Assembly (NCBI GenBank): GCA_963708115.1 | Contig: CAVPRX010000001.1 | Coordinates: 1,364,001 to 1,428,000 of the forward strand | Length of the DNA: 64,000 bases | Direction: 5' to 3' | DNA from: VRUE01 sp963708115 | Lineage (GTDB): Bacteria > Actinomycetota > Thermoleophilia > Solirubrobacterales > 70-9 | Part shown: positions 42,748 through 50,543 of the stretch, piece by piece | How the letters are laid out: every line of letters begins with the position of its first letter | Numbering within the stretch: the first letter of the stretch is position 1 | Notes under the pieces: generated by a model | The model's input: only the letters and a program-made list of their open reading frames with translations | The model's database searches: none | What the model was told of the DNA's origin: nothing | Position numbers and translations under genes: made by a program

Positions 42748-43404
42748 GTCGCCGCGACCTTCGCGATGGCTGAGCCGCCGAGCTCGAGTTCCAACACCTG
42801 GTCTGCCTCGTCGCGGTAGCGCTCAGGATCGTGGCTGACCAGCACGCGCGTACGGCCCGGTCCCGGGCCGATCAAGCGTCCGCACAAGCTCGCGACCCTC
42901 GGCGTCGAGATTCGAGTCGGGCTCGTCCAGCAGCAACAGCTCGGGATCGTGCAGGACGCAGCGGCAGGCGGAGAGGCGCTGCCGCATGCCCGCCGAGAGC
43001 TCTGCGACCCGGTCGTCGCCGCGGCGCTCCATGTCGACGGCGGCGAGGAGCGATCCGATCCGATCCTCCGCCGCCGCTCCTCGCATGCCGTGCAGCTTGG
43101 CGTGGAAGCGCAGGTTCTCCCATCCGCTGAGGTCCCGATAGAGGAGCGGGTCATGGCCGAGAAGGCCGATCCGGCCGCGGACCTTCCACGCGTCGCGGGG
43201 CAGAAGGGCGTCGAAGACCCGCGTCTCGCCCCCGTTCGGCCGCAGTAGGGTGGCAAGGATCCGCAGCAGAGTGGTCTTGCCGCTGCCGTTCGGCCCGACG
43301 ACGAGGAGCGATTCCCCCTGCCGCAGCGCGAGGTCGACGCCGGCCAGGGCCGGGCGTTCGCCGTATTCCCGCCGTAGGCCGATCAGCTCGATTGCCGCAG
43401 TCAT
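42744..43404 (-). CDS. ccmA: Haem exporter ATPase CcmA (frameshifted)
   Basis: ABC ATPase. Walker A GPNGSGKTTLLRIL, signature LSAGMRQRL, Walker B LLLLDEPDSNLD, and the His switch in VLVSHDPER. A +1 insertion near 42868 splits the last 40 residues into another frame (RTLIGPGPGRTRVLVSHD after correction). Start ATG 43404 precedes TAAIELIGLRREYG; the frame open to 43470 runs through the family 3 palindrome. Confidence 0.93.
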
Positions 43405-43420
43405 CGGCCGGATTCTCCCT

Positions 43421-43466
43421 CGACTGGACGATTCACCCCCGTATGGGGTGGTAAACCGTTCAGTCG
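43421..43466. repeat. Palindromic element, family 3 copy E
   Basis: Arms CGACTGGAC (43421-43429) and GTTCAGTCG (43458-43466), inner ACCCC...GGGGT. It lies between the ALDH stop and the ccmA start. It shares TGGTAAA and GTTCAGTCG with the in-gene copy at 5857-5908. Confidence 0.8.
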
Positions 43467-43473
43467 GCAATCG

Positions 43474-45071
43474 CTACCGGCGCTTGCGCAGGGTGCGGGC
43501 GCCGATCTTCAGCAGCGGGCCGGCACCCTCGCGCAGGGCCTGCGTCCGGGTCGCGCCCTTGCCGTAGAGGATCTTCGCCGAGGCGCGTACCGCTTCGCCG
43601 AGGGTCTGGTCGTAGGGGTGCCACCAGAAGTCGCGGGTGAGGCCTGGCTCCCAGGCGTTCATCTTCACGTTGACGCACTCATAGAAGCCGAATTTGGAGT
43701 GCGAGCGGCCGACGCCGGAGTCCTTGACGCCGCCCCAGGCGCACTGGCAGGCGCCGTGGCTGAAGGAGTGGTCGTTGACCCAGACCATGCCCGACTCGAT
43801 CCGCCGCGCGATCCGCGCGCCCTTCTGCCGGTCCTTGGTCCAGATCGAGGCGCCGAGGCCGAACTCGGAGTCGTTGGCGAGGTCGATCGCCTCCTGCTCG
43901 GAGTCGACGACGACGATCGGCAGCACCGGGCCGAAGACCTCCTCGTTCATGATCCGCATCTCGTGCGTGACCCCGGTCAGCACGGTCGGGGCGATGTATT
44001 TGTCGGAGAGGCCGGCGACCGGGGTGGGGCCGCCGCAGAGCTTGGTGGCGCCGGAGGCGACCGCGTCCTCGATCAGGTCGACGACGATCTCGTACTGGCC
44101 CGGGGAGGTCATCGGGCCGATCTCGGTCTCCCACTCGATCGGGTTGCCGAGCCGCAGCTTCTGCGCCTCGCGGGCGACCCCCTCGACGAAGCGGTCGGCG
44201 ACCTCGCGCATCACGTAGACGCGCTCGATCCCCGAGCAGGTCTGGCCGGCGTTGGCGAAGCCGCCCCAGACGGCGCCGGAGATCGCGTTGCCGAGGTCGG
44301 CGTCGGCGCAGACGATCATCGGGTCCTTGCCGCCCAGCTCGAGCACCGAGCCCTTCAGCTGCCCGGCGCAAACCTCGCCGACCTTGCGGCCTACCTCGAC
44401 CGAGCCGGTGAAGAAGATCTTGCCGGCGCTCGACTTCGCCAGCGCGTCGCCGACCGCGCCGCCGCCGTGGACGACGCGGATCGAGGCCCTCGGGCAGGCC
44501 GCCCTTCTCGAAGACGCGGCGGATCGCCTCGCCCAGCAGCGGCGTCAGGCTGGCCGGCTTGAGGACTACGCCGTTGCCGGCCATCAGCGCGATCGCGACC
44601 TCGCCGAAGGGGATCGACCAGGGGTAGTTCCAGGGCGCGATCACGCCGACCACGCCGATCGGCTCATAGGTGAAGCGCGATTTCTTGCTCGCCAGGAAGG
44701 CCTGGGACATCCGCACCTTCTCGTCCGCGAGGATCTTCGGCCCGGCCTTGGCGCACCAGTGCAGCGCGTCGACGGTCGGCAGCAGCTCCATCGTGTAGGC
44801 CTCGGCGCGCGGCTTGCCCTGCTCGTGGACGAGCAGTTCGGCGAGCTCGTCGATGTCGTCGAGCAGGGCGTCGGCGGCGCGCTTCAGGTAGGCGCCGCGG
44901 GTCTTCGAGGTCGAGCTCGGCCCAGGCGGGCTGGATGCGGGCTACGTCGTCGACGACTCCCTGGACTTGGTCCGGGGTGATCGTGGCGACCGAGCCGACT
45001 AGCTCGCCGGTGGCGGGGTTGAAGCTCTCAAGGGTGGACTGGGATGCGGGGGGCTGCGTGGCGATCTCCAT
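43474..45071 (-). CDS. NAD(P)-dependent aldehyde dehydrogenase (frameshifted)
   Basis: About 530 residues. Motifs: PIGVVGVIAPWNYPWSIPFGEVA, FFTGS-type loop, VLELGGKDPMIVCADADL with the catalytic Glu, and the active-site Cys in FANAGQTCSGIERVYV; EVFGPVLPIVVV follows. Two +1 insertions (near 44903 and 44485) split the gene into three frames. Corrected junctions read LDLKTRGAYLKR and GLPEGLIRVVHGGG. A C-terminal extension (KIGARTLRKRR) is present. The substrate is not predictable from sequence; it stands alone, divergent from rarA. Confidence 0.9.
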
Positions 45072-45095
45072 GCGGTCGATTGTAGGGCGTGGGGT

Positions 45096-45234
45096 GGGAG
45101 CCGGAGGAGGTCTTGGGAGTGCCTGGGTTCGCTTCGCCTTCGGCTTCGCTCACTATGTTGGTGCCGCTTCGCGGCATGGGTCTCTCGCCGGTGCGCCGCT
45201 TCGCGAGGCACTCACAAGACCTCCCCCGGCTCCC
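45096..45234. repeat. Family 1 palindromic element, copy 3
   Basis: Arms 45096-45124 and 45206-45234 pair over 27 of 29 positions. Core: TTCGCTCACTATGTTGGTGCC, GCCGCTTCGCGGC hairpin, TCTCTCGCCGGTGCGCCGC. An extra CTTCGGCTTCGC repeat lengthens the loop. It lies between the divergent ALDH and rarA starts, so it sits where both promoters should be. Confidence 0.95.
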
Positions 45235-45257
45235 TCTCGATAGCTGCAACCTGCTCC

Positions 45258-46626
45258 ATGGTCATACTCGGCGCAGTGCCCGACCGCCTGTTTGGAAGCG
45301 ACGAGGAATCAGTTCGCCAGCCGGCTTCGCCGGAAGCTGATGCACCCTTGGCTGTGCGGATGCGGCCGCGGTAGCTGGATGAGCTTGTGGGGCAGGAGCA
45401 CGTTCTGGCGGAGGGGTCCGCGCTGCGGACCGCTATTGAAAGCGGGCATCCCCACTCGGCGATCTTGTATGGGCCACCGGGGTCTGGGAAGACGACGCTG
45501 GCGCGGATCGCAGCCGCTGCGGCTGACGGGGCATTCGAGGAGCAGTCAGCTGTCAATGCCGGGAAAGCGGAGATCCGCGCGGTGATCGCGCGGGCTCGGG
45601 AGCGCAGGCAGGCCAACGGGCGGCACACCGTCCTCTTTCTCGACGAGATCCATCGCTTCAACAAGGCACAGCAGGACGCGCTGCTGCCCGCGGTCGAGGA
45701 GGGGCTGCTGACGCTGATCGGGGCGACCACCGAGAACCCCTACTTCGAGGTGAACTCGGCGCTGCTCTCGCGCTCCCAGATATATGAGCTGCAGCCGCTC
45801 TCCGACGAGCAGGTGGAGGAGCTGCTTGCGGCGGGCGCTTGCCGATCCCGAGCGCGGCCTGGCCGATCCGCCGCCGGTCGAGGACGCGGCGCTGGCGATG
45901 CTGGCGCAGCGCTCCGGCGGCGACGCTCGCGTGGCGCTCTCCGGTCTCGAGCGGGCGGTGGAGCGCGCCGCAGGGGCAATGCCGGTCGACGTCGCCGCCA
46001 TCGAGGACGCGCTGCAGCGCAAGGCGCTCGACTACGACCGCCAGGGGGATCGCCACTACGACTTCGTCTCGGCCTGGATCAAGGCGACGCGCGGCTCTGA
46101 CGTCGACGCCTCGCTCTATTACCTGGCGGTGATGCTGGAGGGCGGCGAGGACCCGCGCTTCATCGCCCGCCGCATGGTCATCCTCGCCTCCGAGGACGTC
46201 GGCAACGCCGACCCACAGGCACTGCTCGTCGCCGACGCCGCGGCCCGCGCGGTCGACCGGGTCGGTCTGCCCGAGTGCGCGCTCAACCTCGCCCAGGCCG
46301 CCGTCTACCTCGCCCTTGCCCCCAAGTCCAACGCCTCTTACAAAGCCCTCGGCCGCGCCCGCGCCGAGGTGCGCGAGAACGGCGCCAAGACGCCCCCCGA
46401 CTACCTGCGCGACGCGCACTACCCCGGCGCCGGGGAGCTCGGCCGGGGCGAGGGCTACCGCTACGCCCACGACGAGCCGGGCGCCGTCAGCGACCAGCCG
46501 TTGATGCCGCCGGGGCTGGAGGAGCTGAGGTTCTACGAGCCCAGCGATCGCGGCTTCGAGGCCGAGCTGAGCAGCCGCCTGGAGGCGCTTCGCAAGAGGT
46601 TTCTCGGCGGCAAATCAAGCACCTAG
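45258..46626 (+). CDS. rarA: RarA/MgsA-type AAA+ recombination factor (frameshifted, in-frame TAG)
   Basis: Replication-associated ATPase of the clamp-loader group. Walker A YGPPGSGKTTLAR, Walker B LFLDEIHRFNKAQQD, sensor 1 GATTENPYFEVNSALLSRS, and the C-terminal domain with RRMVILASEDVGNADPQ. The N-terminus LFGSDEE and APLAVRMRPR is normal for the family, but TAG at 45372-45374 follows RMRPR in frame with LDELVGQEHVL. A +1 insertion near 45829 separates the two halves (corrected EELLRRALADPE). Start ATG 45258 or GTG 45276. Both lesions fit a local error cluster. Confidence 0.9.
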
Positions 46627-46703
46627 CCACAGGCGCAACTTCTTCATAGACGCCGTGTTTCAGAGGGCGGCTTTCCAAGCTAGAGCCAGGGAGAGCCGAC
46701 ACA

Positions 46704-46745
46704 CCGGCCGGAGGCCTGGACTGGGGGTCTCCGGCCGGGATTTAA
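46704..46745 (+). terminator. Terminator after rarA
   Basis: Nine-bp GC stem, 17-nt loop, then ATTTAAAA. It lies about 80 bp beyond the rarA stop. Confidence 0.6.
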
Positions 46746-46765
46746 AAGGGGAATCAGGGGGGAAT

Positions 46766-46797
46766 CCGACGACCGCGCGGGACTGCGCGGTCGTCGG
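46766..46797. repeat. Perfect 13-bp hairpin
   Basis: Arms 46766-46778 and 46785-46797 with loop GGGACT. No T-run follows. The arm core GACGACCGCG resembles the outer arm of family 2 elements, so it may be a related remnant. Confidence 0.7.
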
Positions 46798-46847
46798 TCG
46801 TGCGTGGACCTGACGTTCCCCGGGCGAACGCCGGTAGGGTCTCGCCG

Positions 46848-47591
46848 ATGCCAGCGCAGCCGCGGCTCGTCCTCCACGTGGTCCCTTTCTCGCACCCCTG
46901 CCTGGCGGTGAGCGCGGCCCTCGACCGGCTCGGGCAGGAATACGAGACGGTCACGCTCGAAACCGGCAGGCAGGGAGACGATGTCGAAAAGGTCTACGGC
47001 GAGGGGCACCGCACGGTCCCCGGTCTGCTTGTGGACGACGAGCCGGTGCACGGCACGTCGACGATCTTCGCCCGCCTCGACGAGCTGTATCCCGACGCCG
47101 GCCTCTACCCGGTGGCGAGCGCCGGCGAGATCCGCGAGGCCGAGCCGGGGATCGTGGAGGAGCTCCAGACCACTGCCCGCGTGCTTGTCTTCGGCGCGAT
47201 GCACTTCCGCCCCGAGTCGATGGGGACCTTCGCCGGTGTCGACCAGCTCGACCCGGGCGGCGTCGACTTCGCGATCAAGACGATGCGGGCCTCGTGGCGC
47301 TACCTGGACATCACCGCCGAGCGGGTCTACGACACGTTGCAGGCGCTGCCGGCGCAGCTGGACGCGATCGACGCGCTGCTGGGCTCGGGCGCGCTCGGGG
47401 GCGAGGAGCCGACCGCCGCCGACTTCCAGCTCGGCTCCTCCCTGCACCTGCTCGTCCAGATCGGCGACGTTCGCCCCCTGGTCGAGGAGCGGCCCGCGTG
47501 GAAGGTCGTCTCCACCCTGTTCGAGCCCGGCAGCGGCAACGTCTCGGCCGGCGCGTTCCCGCCCGGCTGGGTTCCGTCGACGCAGTCCTGA
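46848..47591 (+). CDS. Glutathione S-transferase-like protein
   Basis: 247 residues: an N-terminal thioredoxin-like GST domain (LVLHVVPFSHPCLAVSAALDRLGQEYETV, then RTVPGLLVDDEPVHGTSTIFARLDELYP) with cis-Pro before LLVD, then an all-helical C-terminal half ending ADFQLGSSLHLLVQIGDVRPLVE. Actinobacteria lack glutathione in general, so another thiol or a non-enzymatic role is possible. Start ATG 46848 opens the domain. Confidence 0.85.
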   Translation: MPAQPRLVLHVVPFSHPCLAVSAALDRLGQEYETVTLETGRQGDDVEKVYGEGHRTVPGLLVDDEPVHGTSTIFARLDELYPDAGLYPVASAGEIREAEPGIVEELQTTARVLVFGAMHFRPESMGTFAGVDQLDPGGVDFAIKTMRASWRYLDITAERVYDTLQALPAQLDAIDALLGSGALGGEEPTAADFQLGSSLHLLVQIGDVRPLVEERPAWKVVSTLFEPGSGNVSAGAFPPGWVPSTQS

Positions 47592-47640
47592 GCGGGCGGA
47601 GCCCAACCGCCGCCGCGGGCACGTCTCTATCGTCTGACCT

Positions 47641-48466
47641 GTGAGCGAGGAGAAGCTGCGACTCGGTGGGATGGCCCTGCGCAACGGCCTCTTGATCCAT
47701 GGGCCTACCCATTGGGCGGCTGCGGTGCGGGATGAGGAGGGGCAGGTTGTGGTTGCCTCGGAGCGGAAACCCGAATTGGCGCCGAAGCTGGTCGGGCAAG
47801 GTGCCGGGGCTGCGGGGCCCGCTGAAACTGGTCGAGGCGATGGCGGTGTTGCCGCTGGTGCGACGGCGGATGCCAGCGGCCCGGCTGCCGTTCGAGGATC
47901 GGAGGGTGCTGGCGACGATCGGGGTGACGCTGGTCACCACCAGCCTGCTGCGTCGCCGGCTGGGCAGCTCGGCGTTGCGCGAGGGATTGGTGCAGGTGCT
48001 GGGTGCCGCCCCTGCCGTCGTCGCTCTCAGCGACCGTGACCTGGCCGCCTACCACGGGGTCGAGCACAAGGCGATCGCCGCCTACGAGCAGGGGGTCGAG
48101 GACCCGGCCTCGGTGCCCAAGGAGCACGATCGCTGTGGCTCCAACCTGCTGGCGCCGATGATGCTGCTCTCCGCCGGCGGCACGGTGGTGTTGGAGAGGC
48201 TGGTCGAGCGGCCGAGCCCGCTGGCCCGCGCCGCGGTCGGCCTCGGCGGCGCCTCGATCGCGGTCGAGATGTTCGCCTGGAGCGATCGCAATCACGGCGC
48301 CCCGCTGGCCGAGGCGTTCCACACGCCCGGCCGCGAGATCCAGCGACATCTGGCGACCAAAGAGCCGACGCCCGAGCAGCTCCAGGTCGGGATTGCCGCG
48401 CTGGCCGAGATCCTCCGCGTCGAGGGCTCGCAGGCCGGCGAGGGCGAGCCATCGCCGGCGACGTAG
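47641..48466 (+). CDS. DUF1385 (YqhQ-like) membrane protein (frameshifted)
   Basis: About 274 residues. DUF1385 pattern: GGMALRNGLLIHGPTHWAAAVR at the start, YHGVEHKAIAAYEQG and HDRCGSNLL in the middle, with two to three membrane helices. A +1 insertion near 47793 separates the start (GTG 47641) from the rest; the corrected junction reads LVGKVPGLRGPLKLVEAM. Function unknown; in other actinobacteria it is found near prfA/rpmE. Confidence 0.88.
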
Positions 48467-48476
48467 ACTCCCGCCG

Positions 48477-48890
48477 ATGTTCGGACGGATCGATCACATC
48501 GGCGTCGCGGTCGAGGACATCGACGCGGCTCTCGAGCTCTACGAGACGGGCTTCGAGATGACGGTTGCGCATCGCGAGACGGTCGAGTCCCAGGGGGTCG
48601 AGGCTGTCCTGCTCGATGTCGGCGATGGGCACGTCGAGCTGATGCGGCCGCTGAGCGCCGACTCGCCGATCGGCAAGTTCCTCGCCCGCAAGGGCCCCAA
48701 GCTGCACCACGTCGCCTACGCCGTCGATGACATCGACTCGACTCTGGAGAAGCTTGCCGCCGCGGGGTTCGAGTTGATCGACAGCAAAGCGCGGACCGGC
48801 ATCCGGGGAAGCCGGGTGGCCTTCATCCAGCCGCGCTCCACGGGCGGCGTCCTGACCGAGATCGTCGAAGCGAGTGGAGAGGAGCACTGA
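48477..48890 (+). CDS. mce: Methylmalonyl-CoA epimerase-like glyoxalase-fold protein
   Basis: 137 residues, two VOC modules. Metal ligands are visible: His in RIDHIGVAVED, Gln/Glu in VELMRPL, His in LHHVAYAVDD, and the final Glu in LTEIVE. Matches methylmalonyl-CoA epimerase in length and motifs. It overlaps the next small gene by ATGA. The mutase genes are not in the window. Confidence 0.9.
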   Translation: MFGRIDHIGVAVEDIDAALELYETGFEMTVAHRETVESQGVEAVLLDVGDGHVELMRPLSADSPIGKFLARKGPKLHHVAYAVDDIDSTLEKLAAAGFELIDSKARTGIRGSRVAFIQPRSTGGVLTEIVEASGEEH

Positions 48891-49117
48891 TGGCGGACAC
48901 GCAGAAGGTAGAGATCGGCTTCGAGGGCGGCCAGGTCGTCGCGGTGCGGCTCAGCGAGGATGAGCTGAAGGACCTGCGCAAGCAGGTCGAGAAGGGCGGC
49001 TGGCACGACGTCAAGACCGAGGACGGCATCCTCGCGGTCTACGTCGGCAAGGTCGCCTTCCTGCGCATCGACTCGGGCGCTCACAGCGTGGGCTTCGGTC
49101 TCAACCGGCAGGACTGA
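48890..49117 (+). CDS. Small conserved hypothetical protein
   Basis: 75 residues, all beta except one central helix (SEDELKDLRKQVEKGG). No family recognised. Translationally coupled on both sides: its ATG overlaps the epimerase stop and its TGA overlaps the methyltransferase start. Cytoplasmic by composition. Confidence 0.75.
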   Translation: MADTQKVEIGFEGGQVVAVRLSEDELKDLRKQVEKGGWHDVKTEDGILAVYVGKVAFLRIDSGAHSVGFGLNRQD

Positions 49118-49728
49118 TGCGAGCCCGCAAGCTGTTCGGTGTCGCCGGCCTGGCGATGCTTGCCGCCGCCCTGTGGTGGCGCAAGAACCCGTCCGCCTGT
49201 CCCTACGGACAGCGCTTCTGGGTCGAAGCGCCGCACCCGATCATCAGCCGCGATCGCCTGCGCTCGGTGCTGGCGCCGTTGCCGGGGGAGCGGCTGCTGG
49301 AGATCGGGCCGGGCACCGGCTACTACACGCTTGACCTGGCCGGCTGGGTCAGGGCCGAGGGCCGGGTCGAGATCTTCGACCTGCAGCAGGAGTTCCTCGA
49401 CCACGTCAGCCGCCGCGCCGGCGAGCGCGGGCTCGCGAACGTCGTCCCGACCCAGGGCGATGCGACCGCGCTGCCGTATGAGGACGCCTCAATCGACGCG
49501 GTTGCGCTCACCGCGGTACTCGGGGAGATCCCCGATCCGGTGGCTGCGCTGTGCGAGATACGGCGTGTGCTCAAGCCAGGCGGCCGCCTTGTCGTCGGCG
49601 AGCTGTTCGGCGACCCCCACTTCACGACGCTCGCCGCCCTCAAGCGCCAGGCCGCCGAGGCGGACCTCGCCTTCGAGACTCACTCCGGCAACTGGTTCGC
49701 CTACTTCGCCCGGCTCTCGCCGGCCTGA
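49117..49728 (+). CDS. Membrane-anchored class I SAM methyltransferase
   Basis: 203 residues. One N-terminal hydrophobic segment (FGVAGLAMLAAALWW), then the SAM-binding motif I LLEIGPGTGYYTLDLAG, motif II FDLQQEF, and LKPGGRLVVGELF. The substrate is unknown; UbiE/PMT-like lipids are possible. Its 3' end overlaps the Fpg/Nei gene by 28 bp tail to tail. Confidence 0.88.
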   Translation: MRARKLFGVAGLAMLAAALWWRKNPSACPYGQRFWVEAPHPIISRDRLRSVLAPLPGERLLEIGPGTGYYTLDLAGWVRAEGRVEIFDLQQEFLDHVSRRAGERGLANVVPTQGDATALPYEDASIDAVALTAVLGEIPDPVAALCEIRRVLKPGGRLVVGELFGDPHFTTLAALKRQAAEADLAFETHSGNWFAYFARLSPA

Positions 49729-50477
49729 CAGCTCGGGCACCAGTAGGTGCGCCGGTTGGCGTCGCCCTGGCCGCGGGCAGCGATCCGAGTGCCGCAGACG
49801 GGGCACGGCCGGCCGGCGCGGCGGTAGACGGCGGGATCGGGGCGGCCGCTCTCTACCGACTCTCCCATCAGCCGTCGGGCGGCTTCGAGCAGCCCCCGGA
49901 GCTCGTCGTCGGGTAGCTGATCGATCGCGCACCAAGGGTTCGCCTTGGCGGCAAAGCAGGCCTCGCTCTTGAAGATGTTGCCGATGCCCGCGATCAGTCG
50001 CTGGTCGAGCAACGCGTCGCCCAGCTCGCGGTGGGGCGAAGTGCGGAGGCCGGCGGTCGCCGCGGAGAGGTCGAGCTCGGGCGCGAGGATGTCCGGACCC
50101 AGCCGGGCCAAGACCGGATCGCGGCGCAGCTGGGCGGCGCTCAACACCCGCAGGGTCGGTCCGCCGAACTGAACCGCCTGGACCGCGTCGCCGGCCAGCG
50201 CCAGCCACGCCGCCGAGGCCGGCTTGCGCCAGCGGTCGCCGGGCCTGACGACCTGCCAGGAGCCGCTCATGCCGAGATGGCTGTGCAGAACCAGCTCGCC
50301 GAAGTGGAGCAGCAGGTGCTTGCCGCGCGCTTCGACCCGCTCCAGCCGGCGCCCGTCGAGCCTCTCTACGCCTGCTGCCCGGCTGCGGCCGTTACCGGCC
50401 TGAACCCCGAGCTCCAGGCCACCCACGGCCAGCTCGATCCGCCGTGCGGTCCGCAGGATCGTGTCGCCCTCCGCCAT
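49701..50477 (-). CDS. Fpg/Nei-family DNA glycosylase with Ala in place of catalytic Pro
   Basis: 258 residues, family length. N-terminus MAEGDTILRTARRI; Glu3 is conserved, but the residue after Met is Ala where Fpg/Nei use Pro as the nucleophile. Other parts are intact: RGKHLLLHFG, HSHLGMSGSW, the H2TH domain (LLDQRLIAGIGNIFKSEACF), and a zinc finger CPVCG...WCPSC. Without Pro the lyase activity should be weak, though a few family members use another amine. The substitution could also be a base error (GCG vs CCG). Confidence 0.88.
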   Translation of the reverse strand: MAEGDTILRTARRIELAVGGLELGVQAGNGRSRAAGVERLDGRRLERVEARGKHLLLHFGELVLHSHLGMSGSWQVVRPGDRWRKPASAAWLALAGDAVQAVQFGGPTLRVLSAAQLRRDPVLARLGPDILAPELDLSAATAGLRTSPHRELGDALLDQRLIAGIGNIFKSEACFAAKANPWCAIDQLPDDELRGLLEAARRLMGESVESGRPDPAVYRRAGRPCPVCGTRIAARGQGDANRRTYWCPSCQAGESRAK

Positions 50478-50543
50478 GCGCTCAGTACATAGCGAACGGC
50501 TGTAGTGCCGGGACGGTGGGAGGTCCGCCCCGGCACCAGGCCG

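Larger units (their letters stand above)
46627..46847. other. Intergenic region with two hairpins
   Basis: 220 bp holding a terminator-like hairpin at 46704-46738 (CCGGCCGGA / TCCGGCCGG followed by GATTTAAAA) and a perfect 13-bp hairpin at 46766-46797 with a 6-nt loop. The region is otherwise without ORF. Confidence 0.7.

Noticed and set aside
46766..46797. Terminator for rarA at the 13-bp hairpin
   Set aside because: No T-run follows; the hairpin at 46704 with ATTTAAAA fits better.
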